The notes: a model not told the origin generated them from the sequence alone. A DNA stretch of 64,000 nucleotides from Kineothrix sp. IPX-CK (GCF_039134705.1 NZ_CP146256.1:682001-746000); one strand, 5' to 3'. Shown: positions 7,900-16,797, counted from the stretch's first letter. Translations and numbers: made by a program.

Positions 7900-7921
7900 T
7901 TGACACCAGATTGACACCAAT
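7900..7921 (+). repeat. Tandem TTGACACCA repeats, candidate integrase arm sites
   Basis: TTGACACCAGA and TTGACACCAAT stand head to tail. The same motif with a 12-base period lies after the second integrase element at 18520-18543, so these are candidate arm-type binding sites near the right end of the first element. The surrounding 7642-8094 is otherwise gene-free, with several GATAACAAG/TGATAACAAG direct repeats at 7715-7770. Confidence 0.5.
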
Positions 7922-7953
7922 TTAAGAGCCTTAATATGATGAAATTAGAATGG

Positions 7954-7990
7954 ACACTGTTGCTGAAAGGCAATGGTGTTTATTATTTAC
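7954..7990 (+). terminator. Terminator-like hairpin near element end
   Basis: ACACTGTTGC pairs with GCAATGGTGT (two G-T pairs) around a 6-base loop, then TTATTATTT follows. A similar GGACACT hairpin follows the repeats of the second element, so it may belong to the target site of integration. Confidence 0.5.
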
Positions 7991-8094
7991 ATAGTTTAGA
8001 TTGAAAGTTTATTTTGTTGGAAAACAGTGGAATTATATTTGAATTTGAAATATAATATAAGTCAGCAAGTATCTTAATTAAGGAAGGAGATTAT

Positions 8095-9204
8095 ATGTCA
8101 ATAGATAATTTAATAGAAGATGTGGATAATCAAATAATTCAAATTCGAACAAAAAGTTTAGATGTTTCATTTAATGAATTGTACGATATGTATACAGATG
8201 GTGAATTGGTTATTTCCCCTGATTATCAACGATTGTTTAGATGGGATGAGGAAAAACAATCTCGCTTTATAGAATCATTATTGTTAGAGATGCCAGTTCC
8301 GCCAATTTTTGTCATCGAAGTTAACGATGGGGTTTATGAACTCATAGACGGATTACAACGTATATCTAGCTATTTACATTTTAGAGGAGAAAAACTTGGA
8401 AAAACGGAAGATGAGTTTTTGGAATTGAAAGGATGTGATATAGTTCCTGATTTAGATGGAGTGACATATGATAGATTGCCTAAAGCATTACAAATTAAAA
8501 TAAAAAGAAGTTTTGTTCGTATGGAAGTTATTCGGAAGGAAAGTGAATCTAGCTTAAAATATCATATGTTTAAACGACTGAATACAGGTGGAGAATTATT
8601 GTCAGCACAAGAAATAAGAAATTGTACAATTAGATTATTAAATTCAAATGCTTTAGATTTTATTGAAAAATGCAGTGCCAATGATAATTTCAAGTCGGTT
8701 ATTCAAAAAATAAATGAGGAAGAAATAAGTAAGAAATATGACCAAGAGTTGGTACTTAGATTCTTTGCTGTCAAGAATGACATTTCAAATTACAAATATC
8801 CAGTAACAGAATTTTTGACTAGATATCTTGAAAAAATAACAAATGGTCTTTCAGACTTTAATTATCGTGAAGAAGAGGAGCTATTTTCTAAAACTTTTAA
8901 ATTTATAGCGGATAATCTTGGTGAAGATATTTTTTCAAGTAAAACAAAAAATGGAAATATGAAAAATGATTTTGTAACCTATTTGTATGATGGTATTACA
9001 ATTGCTATTGCTGAGCTAATAGAAGATATTGAAAAAATCAATATGCCTACATTAGTAGTGGACAAAATAAATGCCATAAAATATGGAGAAGAATTACAGT
9101 CATATAAAACAGGAAGTATAAATGGAGTAACTAAGCGAATTAGTTTATTTAAAGTGGGGGTTGAAGAAATAATTGACGACAGAGGAATTAAGAGCGGTTC
9201 TTGA
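8095..9204 (+). CDS. DUF262 (ParB/GmrS-like) protein, first gene of a putative defence pair
   Basis: A 369-residue protein with an N-terminal DUF262 domain: FNELYDMYTDGELVISPDYQR, then RFIESLLLEMPVPPIFV, then ELIDGLQRISSYLHF, where DGLQR matches the family's DGQQR nucleotide-binding motif. DUF262 is the N-terminal half of the GmrSD type IV restriction enzyme, and the fold binds or hydrolyses nucleotides. The C-terminal DUF1524 HNH half is absent. The gene has a good AAGGAGG and overlaps the following HEPN gene by 32 bases. Both genes are clearly more AT-rich than their neighbours. Domain call strong, defence role inferred. Confidence 0.85.
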   Translation: MSIDNLIEDVDNQIIQIRTKSLDVSFNELYDMYTDGELVISPDYQRLFRWDEEKQSRFIESLLLEMPVPPIFVIEVNDGVYELIDGLQRISSYLHFRGEKLGKTEDEFLELKGCDIVPDLDGVTYDRLPKALQIKIKRSFVRMEVIRKESESSLKYHMFKRLNTGGELLSAQEIRNCTIRLLNSNALDFIEKCSANDNFKSVIQKINEEEISKKYDQELVLRFFAVKNDISNYKYPVTEFLTRYLEKITNGLSDFNYREEEELFSKTFKFIADNLGEDIFSSKTKNGNMKNDFVTYLYDGITIAIAELIEDIEKINMPTLVVDKINAIKYGEELQSYKTGSINGVTKRISLFKVGVEEIIDDRGIKSGS

Positions 9205-9865
9205 AGGAGAATTAGCTTGGAGAATTGAAGATCTGATATTTTTTAAAAATCAACTTGTAAATATATACAGTGTTGAAGAAAAAGATAAATATAGAAAAAG
9301 CCTAGTGATGATATTATATTCTCATTTAGAAGGTTTTATTAAGATAAGTTTATTGTCATACGTTCAATATCTAAATTCGCTTGGCTTAGAACGAAAAGCT
9401 TTTAATGAGAATTTGTTAGCATCAAGTATGGAAACGGAATTTAAAGCATATGAAACAAAGGATATAAAATGTAAAGTGTTCAAAAAGGGACTTCCTGAAG
9501 AAACAAAGCTACATAGATTTTATCGTAGGGTTCATTTTCTTGAAAATTTAAGAGAATTTGAAAATACTGTCTTTAATATAAAAGATACTACTATTGATAC
9601 GGAATCAAACTTGTGGTATATAGTTCTTCAAAAAAATATGTTCAAAGTGGGATTGCCAGTTGATTTGTTTTCAGAATACCAAAGAGATATTGATGCATTG
9701 GTAAATAGAAGGAATGCCTTATCGCATGGTACGAGTAAAGATGGAATAGATGACAAAGAGTATAGTGATTGGGAGAAAAAAGTATTGACTATTATGGAAG
9801 AAGTCATGCGACAAATATATTTGTTTGCCAAGAGAGAAAACTATTTAAAAGAGGTTTACTCTTAA
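9173..9865 (+). CDS. HEPN-domain protein (MAE_28990/MAE_18760-like), predicted RNase
   Basis: A 230-residue, all-helical protein. The HEPN signature R-N-A-L-S-H lies near residue 190 (LVNRRNALSHGTS), matching the R-x4-6-H active site of HEPN ribonucleases. The N-terminus (TTEELRAVLEGELAWRIEDLIFFK) fits the start of MAE_28990-type proteins. This supports the TTG start at 9173, inside the DUF262 gene and preceded by GGGGG. DUF262 and HEPN pairs are predicted antiphage or toxin systems in which the HEPN protein cuts RNA once the partner senses infection. No antitoxin-like gene follows in the same direction. Confidence 0.75.
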   Translation: MTTEELRAVLEGELAWRIEDLIFFKNQLVNIYSVEEKDKYRKSLVMILYSHLEGFIKISLLSYVQYLNSLGLERKAFNENLLASSMETEFKAYETKDIKCKVFKKGLPEETKLHRFYRRVHFLENLREFENTVFNIKDTTIDTESNLWYIVLQKNMFKVGLPVDLFSEYQRDIDALVNRRNALSHGTSKDGIDDKEYSDWEKKVLTIMEEVMRQIYLFAKRENYLKEVYS

Positions 9866-9895
9866 AACAATCTAAGAGTAAAGGGGGAGTAAGTT

Positions 9896-10138
9896 TTACT
9901 CGTCATCAAATACAGTCTCATCCATTTCAGGAAAATCCAATAATTCCGAAACGGTCATTCCCAAACCGAGAGCCAGCTTATGCAAGGTTTTCAGTTTGGG
10001 ATTTTTTGTTTTCCCAGACATAATATTTTCTACGGTAGATTGCGTAATACCGGATAACGTAGCAAGTTTATTAATGGTAATATTCTTTTCTTCACATAGC
10101 TGTGAAAGTCTTAGAATGATAACATCAGAATAAGTCAT
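9896..10138 (-). CDS. XRE regulator, copy 1 of a tandem pair
   Basis: An 80-residue protein consisting of a Cro/C1 helix-turn-helix (INKLATLSGITQSTVENIMSGKTKNPKLKTL) plus the tail LGMTVSELLDFPEM. It differs from copy 2 (10250-10492) at about 15 of 80 positions, so the pair arose by tandem duplication. It is convergent with the HEPN gene, 30 bases away. The divergence is concentrated in the N-terminal helix and recognition-helix flank, which hints at separated operator specificities. Confidence 0.8.
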   Translation of the reverse strand: MTYSDVIILRLSQLCEEKNITINKLATLSGITQSTVENIMSGKTKNPKLKTLHKLALGLGMTVSELLDFPEMDETVFDDE

Positions 10139-10201
10139 AAAGGTTTCCTTTCGTAGATGAATAAGCTAAATAAAGTATATAAACAAATAGATGGCGAGAT
10201 T

Positions 10202-10246
10202 AACGGTGTAACATTAGAAAATGACAAAATTTAATGTTGCACCGTT
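10202..10246. repeat. Inverted repeat between the tandem XRE genes
   Basis: AACGGTGTAACATT pairs with AATGTTGCACCGTT (13 of 14 Watson-Crick) across 17 bases. It overlaps the end of copy 2 by none and stands at the promoter of copy 1. It may be a terminator for copy 2 or an operator, since the ACGGT core recurs upstream of copy 2. Confidence 0.5.
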
Positions 10247-10249
10247 ATA

Positions 10250-10492
10250 CTATTCGTCTGCAAATGCAGTCTCATTCATTTCAGGAAAATCCAACAGTTC
10301 AGATACGGTCATCCCCAATCCGACAGCCAGCTTATGCAAAGTTTTCAATTTAGGATTTTTGGTTTTTCCTTTTATCAGATTATCTACGGTAGATTGTGTA
10401 ATGCCTGACAATGTGGCGAGTTTATTGGTTGTAATGCTTCTCTCGTCGCATAGTTCTGTTAAGCGTTTGATAATAACATCAGAATAAGTCAT
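10250..10492 (-). CDS. XRE regulator, copy 2 of a tandem pair
   Basis: An 80-residue Cro/C1-type regulator (TNKLATLSGITQSTVDNLIKGKTKNPKLKTL), about 81 percent identical to the next gene at 9896-10138. Its start follows AAGGAGG. The divergent promoter region to its right carries three ACGGTTA-like repeats, so it probably represses both itself and the rightward gene at 10628. Confidence 0.8.
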   Translation of the reverse strand: MTYSDVIIKRLTELCDERSITTNKLATLSGITQSTVDNLIKGKTKNPKLKTLHKLAVGLGMTVSELLDFPEMNETAFADE

Positions 10493-10510
10493 AGCAATCC
10501 TCCTTAACTT

Positions 10511-10610
10511 TGTACGGTTAACTCAAGTATAAAAGTAAATGAGAAACAATATTAACGGCACACGGTTGACAAAAGGGATAAATTGTGATAATTTAACGGT
10601 ATACGGTTAT
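10511..10610 (+). promoter_or_regulatory. Promoter with three ACGGTT repeats
   Basis: TGTACGGTTAAC (10511), CACACGGTTGAC (10559) and GTATACGGTTAT (10599) are three copies of a 12-base motif. TTGACA at 10566 and TAATTT 17 bases later form a plausible rightward promoter flanked by the last two copies. This fits control by one of the tandem XRE proteins. Confidence 0.55.
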
Positions 10611-10627
10611 GAGAGAGGGGAATTGAA

Positions 10628-11095
10628 ATGGGATTTACGCAAGAAATATTTAAGCGAGCTACGATAAGGGGTGTAGCAGATTATCTTCTTTATGGCATTG
10701 GGCTGGATGAGGATGATAGAGATTATGAAAAAAGGATGGATGATGTTTATCATAAATTTGAAAAAGAGGTAATGGAGTTTGATGAAGACAGAAGTTCCAT
10801 ATTGCTCGATTTGGCAAATGAGTTTACAAGCGAAGCTGCCAATGTTTATACGGAAATAGGATTGCAAGCAGGTATTTTACTTATGCAGGATATGGCTCGG
10901 AATATAGGTAAATCATCAGGAGAAAAGAAAACGGATTATCAGGCAATGTATGTCACTCTTTTTAAAGATGTAGCAAATGCATTGAAGTATCTGCATAACT
11001 CGGAAGATGAAAATAGTAGGAAAGCTACGGAAATTTTAGAAAATTCACAATGTATGACAGAGAAAATCTTTATAGATTCAGCAGACGCAAAGTAA
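10628..11095 (+). CDS. Conserved helical protein of mobile elements (unknown function)
   Basis: A 155-residue acidic, predicted helical protein (FKRATIRGVADYLLYGIGLDED, then MQDMARNIG). I recall similar proteins in Tn916-like elements of Clostridia (DUF6809-type), but I cannot assign a function. It starts 18 bases after the ACGGTT-repeat promoter with a GAGAGG ribosome-binding site. A strong terminator follows, so it is a single-gene transcript under the tandem XRE regulators. Confidence 0.6.
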   Translation: MGFTQEIFKRATIRGVADYLLYGIGLDEDDRDYEKRMDDVYHKFEKEVMEFDEDRSSILLDLANEFTSEAANVYTEIGLQAGILLMQDMARNIGKSSGEKKTDYQAMYVTLFKDVANALKYLHNSEDENSRKATEILENSQCMTEKIFIDSADAK

Positions 11096-11167
11096 GAGGA
11101 ATAAAAGATAGATAACCCCTTTACAGAAATTCCCCTTATCCTCTTGCTTCCCTTTCTTATGAAAGGG

Positions 11168-11226
11168 AAAAGCCTTATCAAGAACTTGCATATAAGTGCG
11201 GGCATTCTTGATAAGGCTTTTATTTT
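11168..11226 (+). terminator. Strong Rho-independent terminator
   Basis: A perfect 17-bp stem (AAAAGCCTTATCAAGAA with its complement at 11205-11221) has a 20-base loop and runs into TTTTATTTTT. The A-run on the left arm lets it also serve the leftward XRE gene at 11252. Confidence 0.9.
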
Positions 11227-11251
11227 TATATTTCGCGGAGTGGATAATAAA

Positions 11252-11860
11252 TTATTCCTCAAAATCATCAGGAAATTCTATGGAAGTGAAAATAGAACCC
11301 TCTTCATTAGCTACCATTTTAGTAATAATTTCTTTCGCATAAGGATTCACGTATTTATGACCTTCTATTGTCTCACCGAAGAAATCAAAGCAAAGATAAT
11401 CATCATATCTGTCCAGAAGTTTTTGGAATTTCTGATGCTGAATGAGTTTTTTTAGCGGATAAAGGTCAGAAGCCATTCGTTTTTCCGAATTGATGTAATC
11501 AGAAATGTACTCTCGGAGTTTCTGTAGCTCATATTCAATCCATTCGTCTTCATCCAAAGGATTGTCATATTGACCGTGTGCAAGTTCCACATTGAGCCGC
11601 TCCTCGCGTTCCAGAAAATCCAAAATATCAGCTTCTATATGGGAAGTGCTTTTCAGTTTCCCGGAAAGAAGTTCATTCGGGGTAACATCCAATGCTTCGG
11701 TCAGCCTTTCTAATGTGTCATAGGCAGGATAGTTGATACCACGCTCAATCTTGGATAGACTTTGTAGATTAATTCCGATTTGGTCGGAAAGTTCCTGCTG
11801 TGTCAGTCCTTTCAGTTTTCGTATAGTTTGAATGTTGTGTCCTAACAGTCGGTAGTCCAT
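11252..11860 (-). CDS. XRE regulator with long C-terminal domain
   Basis: A 202-residue protein. The N-terminal 65 residues are a Cro/C1 helix-turn-helix (IRKLKGLTQQELSDQIGINLQSLSKIERG). The remaining part is acidic and aromatic (WIEYELQKLREYISDYI, then YDDYLCFDFFGE) without a peptidase or sensor motif that I know. It ends next to the bidirectional terminator and faces away from the replication/transfer initiator, so it may control the mobilisation genes. Confidence 0.75.
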   Translation of the reverse strand: MDYRLLGHNIQTIRKLKGLTQQELSDQIGINLQSLSKIERGINYPAYDTLERLTEALDVTPNELLSGKLKSTSHIEADILDFLEREERLNVELAHGQYDNPLDEDEWIEYELQKLREYISDYINSEKRMASDLYPLKKLIQHQKFQKLLDRYDDYLCFDFFGETIEGHKYVNPYAKEIITKMVANEEGSIFTSIEFPDDFEE

Positions 11861-12114
11861 AAAAATCTCCTTTCAGCCCATAAGACTTAAAAATGATAAA
11901 AAATGTATAAAATATGTTGACAAATAAGCACAAAGGCATTATTATTGATTTAAAATGATTGATTAAGTTCAATGGCGTTAATTATCTGCTTACATAAGCA
12001 TTATAACATGAAGGTTTTAATTCTAAAAGCATTACTTTTCTTTTGGAATAGGGAAACTAGGGTTCCTGACTTTCTTCGCTGTGCCGAAGGCGGAAAGCGG
12101 AGAAAGGGCAGGAA

Positions 12115-12171
12115 GGAACGCCGTAGGCGTTCCAGCAGGGCGTATATGTAACACCGCCCTGTATATACAGG
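12115..12171. other. Candidate origin of transfer (oriT) or replication
   Basis: The gene-free stretch 11861-12261 ends in dense symmetry: hairpin GGAACGCC-GTA-GGCGTTCC (12115-12133), AGGGCG pairing with CGCCCT (12137-12160), and palindrome CCTGTATATACAGG (12158-12171). It lies directly upstream of the MobT/Rep-type initiator, which is where Tn916-type elements carry oriT. The left part (11861-12114) shows nothing recognisable. Confidence 0.5.
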
Positions 12172-12261
12172 ATTGATAATTCAAAAATAGCCAGAAATCA
12201 ACGTTTGCAGATGTTTAAAAGGTGTGCTGAAATGGGCGCGCTGGAAAGGAGAGGATAAACA

Positions 12262-13350
12262 ATCGCAAAACGTGATAATCTGAGTATCAAGATCGATTAC
12301 ATCAGCATTGTATTTGATTTAGCAAGAGCGGATGAGGTCATTCGGAAGGTGCTGGAACTTCCGGTAGATATTTTTACAAAATATCCGGCAAAGGTCAAAC
12401 ACAAATCCTATCAGAGTGTGTATCAGGCAGGGAGCATTAAGGTATTCGGAGATTCCAAACAGACAGAAGAGAATCCGGACAGTCTTGGTTGCTATCTGGT
12501 ATTGAGCGGTAGAGGATGTGACGAAATTTTCCACATACTGAACAAGCAAGGCTATTCCTTTGGGGATTTATTCTGGCGCTGTGAATGGCTGTACGGCAGT
12601 GAGTTCCACTTTACAAGGTTGGACATAGCAATAGATGACAGGAATGAAACACCGTACTTTACACCGGAGCAGATACAGCGTAAATGTGAGAGGGAAGAAT
12701 TTATAGGAAACAGCAACAGTTACCGGTTTGTGGAAAGTAGTTATACCGAGTATTGTGATACTGCTAAAACAGTGTATATCGGAACGGGGAAGTCCAATCT
12801 GTCCTATCGCTTCTATGACAAGGATAAGGAAGTCAGCATGAAGTACCAGAAGCCGTATGAAGAGATAGGGAGCTGGAAACGGACGGAGATACAGTTACGC
12901 GAGAATAAGGCTCATACTTTTGCTATGCTTTTCAAGGACAATCCACTGGACTTGGGAAAACTGGCATTCGACCTTTTGGCAGGAAATTTAAGATTTATCA
13001 TACCAGACGAGAAACAGAGCAACAGAAGCCGTTGGAGAACGTGTCAGTTCTGGAAACGTTTTTTAGGGGCGGTCGAACCTTTACAATTACATATAGAAAC
13101 TCCCCAAAGTACCCTCTTAGAAACACAGAGGTGGTTAAAAGAAGGTGGTGTATTGTCTGCGGTAAAGGGATTCTGTTTTCTGGAAGAGCATGAGGCACTA
13201 GGCGGTCTGGAACGGATAGAGGATATGCTGAAGCGTATCAGGTACAGTCCGTCATTTGGTAACAAGATGATAGGGCATTTAAGCAGGATAAACAGAGAAG
13301 ATTTAATACCATATGTGCAGGACGATATGAAGAAAGGGGGAGTTTCTTGA
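12262..13350 (+). CDS. Replication initiation/relaxase protein (Rep_trans, MobT-like) with ATC in place of start codon
   Basis: A 362-residue protein of the rolling-circle Rep_trans/MobT family (Tn916 Orf20-like). Visible motifs are YLVLSGRGCDEIF, HFTRLDIAIDD with the metal-binding region, YIGTGKSNLSYRFYDK and the C-terminal domain ending VQDDMKKGGVS. It nicks oriT or the replication origin. The homologous N-terminus A-K-R-D-N-L-S-I-K begins at ATC 12262, directly after a GGAGAGG and an in-frame TAA. The first ATG (12349) would remove 29 conserved-looking residues. Either ATC initiates weakly or the gene is damaged. It overlaps xis by four bases. Confidence 0.75.
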   Translation: MAKRDNLSIKIDYISIVFDLARADEVIRKVLELPVDIFTKYPAKVKHKSYQSVYQAGSIKVFGDSKQTEENPDSLGCYLVLSGRGCDEIFHILNKQGYSFGDLFWRCEWLYGSEFHFTRLDIAIDDRNETPYFTPEQIQRKCEREEFIGNSNSYRFVESSYTEYCDTAKTVYIGTGKSNLSYRFYDKDKEVSMKYQKPYEEIGSWKRTEIQLRENKAHTFAMLFKDNPLDLGKLAFDLLAGNLRFIIPDEKQSNRSRWRTCQFWKRFLGAVEPLQLHIETPQSTLLETQRWLKEGGVLSAVKGFCFLEEHEALGGLERIEDMLKRIRYSPSFGNKMIGHLSRINREDLIPYVQDDMKKGGVS

Positions 13351-13544
13351 AAAGGGAGATTCCAGTATGGGAAAAAGCAAATTTAACAGTAGAAGAAGCA
13401 GCGGCTTACTCTGGGATAGGATTAAATAAAATCAGAGAGTTATCCAACGATGAGCAGTGTCCGTTCGTCTTGTGGGTAGGAAATAAGCGGTTGATAAAAC
13501 GTAAAAAGTTTGATGCCTATATTGAAAAGGCATATTCTATTTAA
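13347..13544 (+). CDS. xis: Excisionase (Tn916 Xis-like)
   Basis: A 65-residue winged-helix protein (LTVEEAAAYSGIGLNKIRELSN, then WVGNKRLIKRKKFDAYIEKA), the MerR/Xis-type layout of Tn916 excisionase. It starts with TTG inside the stop codon of the initiator gene (TTGA), behind a GGGGG, so translation is coupled. It bends DNA at the ends and directs the following integrase to excision. The next gene, int, starts 91 bases downstream. Confidence 0.85.
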   Translation: MKREIPVWEKANLTVEEAAAYSGIGLNKIRELSNDEQCPFVLWVGNKRLIKRKKFDAYIEKAYSI

Positions 13545-13635
13545 CAATATATTTACGTATTGAGAGAAGAGCCGGAGTATGATAGATTTAGAATATCATA
13601 TTAAGGCTCTTCTCATAAAAGAAAGGAGCGATTGT

Positions 13636-14862
13636 ATGGCAGAGAGAAGGAAAGACCCGAAAGGCAGAGTATTGAAGGAGGGCGAGAGTTATAGGTCGGA
13701 CGGAAGGTATCAATATCGTTATAGCTTAAGAGATGGGAAACGTCATACTATTTATGCAGGAACACTTTTAGAATTAAGAGAGAAAGAAAAAACAATACAG
13801 CGGGATTTAATGGATAACATTACTGCGACAGCTTGCAATATCACTTTAAATCAAATATTTGTATTGTATATGTCTGGAAAAGTAGATTTGAAGCAATCTA
13901 CACGCACCAATTACAATTATATGTATAGAAAATATGTGCATGATACCTTTGGGCAAAGAAGGATTTCTTCAATTAAGTATTCGGATATTAAGAAATTTTA
14001 TGTTTCATTGATTGAAGAAAAAGGCTTCAAGCCGAACAGCATGGAGATTATTAATACAGTGTTACATCCGGTATTTACACTGGCTGTCAGAGACGGATAT
14101 ATCAGAAGTAATCCTTCTGATGGAGTAATGATGGAAATCAAGAAGGGGCATAATTGGGAAAAACCGAAGCGCCATGCATTATCTGTAGCGGAGCAAGAAA
14201 AGTTCATTGAATTTGTGGCAAAATCGAAAACATATAATCACTGGCTGTCATTATTTACGGTATTTTTGGGTACTGGTTGCAGAGTAGGAGAGGTTGTTGG
14301 CTTGCGGTGGGAAGATTGTGACTTTGATAACCAGATGATTTCTATTAATCACAATATGGTGTACAGACAGCAGGACAACGGAAAAAGTGAATTTCATGCG
14401 ACGACTCCGAAAACGAGTGCCGGTGTTCGTATTGTACCAATGCCGGAAGAAGTGCGGAAAGCATTATTGCAGGAACGAAAAAAGCAGATGGCAACAGGAT
14501 TTAATACAACCGTGATTGATGGTTATAGAGGATTTGTGTTTACAAATAAAGTGGGTTATATTCATAATCCGCAAACAATTAACCGTGCGATCAAACGTAT
14601 TATAAGAGATTGTAACAGCGAAGAAACGTTGAAGGCAGAGAAGGAAGGCAGAAAACCGCTTTTAATACGTGATTTTTCAGTCCATAATCTCCGGCATACA
14701 TTTTGTACCCGATTTTGTGAAAATGAAACTAATTTGAAGGTTATTCAGGAGATTATGGGGCACAGTGATATTACCACTACGATGAATGTCTATGCCGAAG
14801 CAACGAATGAGAAGAAAAAAGAAGCGTTTTCCAATTTGGAAGGAAAGATAAAAATATCTTGA
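13636..14862 (+). CDS. int: Tyrosine integrase (Tn916 type), second element
   Basis: A 408-residue tyrosine recombinase with arm-binding N-terminus, SAM-like domain and catalytic domain. The catalytic residues are Arg in TGCRVGEVVGLRW, His and Arg in HNLRHTFCTRFC, and the final His in MGHSDITTTMNVY with its tyrosine. The start at 13636 follows AAAGGAG. An in-frame ATG at 13579 has no site. It resembles the integrase at 6403, but the two elements are clearly distinct. It lies downstream of xis, and element ends are expected beyond the KilA-N gene near 18520. Confidence 0.95.
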   Translation: MAERRKDPKGRVLKEGESYRSDGRYQYRYSLRDGKRHTIYAGTLLELREKEKTIQRDLMDNITATACNITLNQIFVLYMSGKVDLKQSTRTNYNYMYRKYVHDTFGQRRISSIKYSDIKKFYVSLIEEKGFKPNSMEIINTVLHPVFTLAVRDGYIRSNPSDGVMMEIKKGHNWEKPKRHALSVAEQEKFIEFVAKSKTYNHWLSLFTVFLGTGCRVGEVVGLRWEDCDFDNQMISINHNMVYRQQDNGKSEFHATTPKTSAGVRIVPMPEEVRKALLQERKKQMATGFNTTVIDGYRGFVFTNKVGYIHNPQTINRAIKRIIRDCNSEETLKAEKEGRKPLLIRDFSVHNLRHTFCTRFCENETNLKVIQEIMGHSDITTTMNVYAEATNEKKKEAFSNLEGKIKIS

Positions 14863-15767
14863 TGAACCTGTAAAGAGAGAAAGGGGTAGAATATGCCAAA
14901 AGCACCAGTCAAAGAAACCATTCATGCCAAAGGTCTTGACATTAGTATTTATACGACTGATTTTCAAAATGAATTTATTTCATTAACAGATATAGCTCGT
15001 TACAAAAGTGATATGCCGCATGATGTAATTAAGAATTGGTTGCGTAGTCGTGATACGATTGAATTTTTAGGATTATGGGAAAGTCTCCACAATCCCGATT
15101 TTAAACAGGTCGAATTCGACCTGTTTAGAAGTGAAGCCGGAGCAAATGCATTTACAATGTCTCCCACAAAATGGATTGAAGGAGTAAATGCGGTAGGTTT
15201 TGTTTCCAAAGCCGGACGTTATGGCGGCACATATGCACATTCCGATATAGCCTTTGAATTCGCTTCGTGGGTTTCGGCAGAATTTAAGCTGTATATCATC
15301 AAAGATTACCAGAGATTGAAATATGACGAAAACAGCCGCCTGTCTCTTGACTGGAATCTTCACAGAGAACTTTCAAAGATAAATTACCGCATACATACCG
15401 ATGCAATCAAAGAGAAGCTGATTCCGCCGGAACTGACAGCAAGCCAGATTTCCATGAAGTATGCCAGTGAAGCGGATATGTTGAATGTAGCCGTTTTCGG
15501 TACGACAGCAAAACAATGGAGAGAAAAGAACCCGGATAAGAAAGGCAATATCAGAGACGAAGCAAACATAAATCAGCTTTTGGTTTTGGCAAATATGGAA
15601 AGCTATAATGCCATTCTGATTGAACAGGGGAAGAGCCAGTCACAACGTCTTGTTATGATTGTGATTGTCAATAAAAAAGTCCCAAAAATAGCGGAGAAAA
15701 TTCCCCACTTTATTTACCCGGGAAAAAGCACCGCTATGGATGCTTTTTCCAGTTTTTTACTGTCTTT

Positions 15768-15959
15768 TTACACCATGGGTAATACGCCATGCCATAATTC
15801 ATAATCAGGAATTGCGATATCATTCTTCATAAGCAATAATTCCAGCTCTTTATTACGCTGTTTGAGCAGTTCAGCTTTTCTTTGCTCATCATCAAGCATA
15901 TCTCTCAGTATATCCGCCGCTTCTATCGCTTCGTTTCGTGTCAGCCTGTTTTCTTTCAT
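15768..15959 (-). CDS. Small coiled-coil ORF of the IS21 element
   Basis: A 63-residue protein (TRNEAIEAADILRDMLDDEQRKAEL, then KQRNKELELLLMK), probably a coiled coil. It starts one base after the istB stop codon and lies within the inverted repeats, so it is co-transcribed. I do not know its role. A third small ORF is not part of the standard IS21 layout. Confidence 0.5.
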   Translation of the reverse strand: MKENRLTRNEAIEAADILRDMLDDEQRKAELLKQRNKELELLLMKNDIAIPDYELWHGVLPMV

Positions 15960-15960
15960 C

Positions 15961-16797
15961 TCATAAATCCCCGCTTTCTTCGGTCTCTTCCATTTCGCTC
16001 AAACCTTCCTTTGTTCCATTTCCTGAACTCTCTTTTTTCGGTCTGCCCCGCCGTTTCACAGCGCTGATCCGTTCCCGTTCTTTCATCCGGTAGCTTTCAC
16101 CTTCTATAGTTATAAAGCTGCAGTGGTGCACAAAACGGTCAAGAATGGCCGTTGCCAGTACCGGGTCAAAAAGAATGCTCCCCCATTCATCAAACTGCTT
16201 ATTGGAAGTAATGATGGTAGAGGCTGTCTCGTATCTTTTGGAAATCACTTCATAAAGATCGTCCACATTTGTCTGGCCCAGCTTCTTGAGCCCAAACTCA
16301 TCAATTACCAGCAGATCCGGTGAAATGTATTTCTTCAGTTTCTGGCGGAAAGAGTTGTCCGCACGGGATATGTATAAATCCTCCATCATTTCCGAAAGCG
16401 TGGTGAACAGCACCGTGTACCCCTGTTCAATCGCTTTTATGCCAAGTGCGATGGAGAGATGAGTCTTACCGGTTCCGGGAAGTCCGATAAAAGCTATATT
16501 TTCTTTTTTCCGGATAAACTCGCAGGTCCCAAGGGCATAGATGACCTGACGGTTCAGGCAGGGCTGCCATGAAAAGTTGAATTCTTCCATTGTTTTATGC
16601 TGGGGCATGCGCGAACGCTTCATCCGATCGTTACGTCTGTTTCTTGAGCGGTTAAGATTTTCATCATTTATGAGCAGTTCAAGAAATTCGATATAGGACA
16701 TCTGTTCCTTTGCTGCCTGTTGGGCCCGCATATCCGCTGTTTGGAGAATTCCGGCAAGATGGAGCTTTTTTATCTTTTCCTGTAAGGAATCATTCAT
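15961..16797 (-). CDS. istB: IS21 transposition helper ATPase
   Basis: A 278-residue AAA+ ATPase of the DnaC/IstB type, with Walker A GLPGTGKTHLS, Walker B LLVIDEFG and sensor region STIITSNKQFDEW. The basic C-terminus (KRRGRPKKESSGNG) is a likely DNA-binding tail. IstB selects and remodels target DNA for IstA. Its start overlaps the istA stop by eight bases, the usual coupled arrangement. All motifs are present, so the element may be active. Confidence 0.95.
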   Translation of the reverse strand: MNDSLQEKIKKLHLAGILQTADMRAQQAAKEQMSYIEFLELLINDENLNRSRNRRNDRMKRSRMPQHKTMEEFNFSWQPCLNRQVIYALGTCEFIRKKENIAFIGLPGTGKTHLSIALGIKAIEQGYTVLFTTLSEMMEDLYISRADNSFRQKLKKYISPDLLVIDEFGLKKLGQTNVDDLYEVISKRYETASTIITSNKQFDEWGSILFDPVLATAILDRFVHHCSFITIEGESYRMKERERISAVKRRGRPKKESSGNGTKEGLSEMEETEESGDL

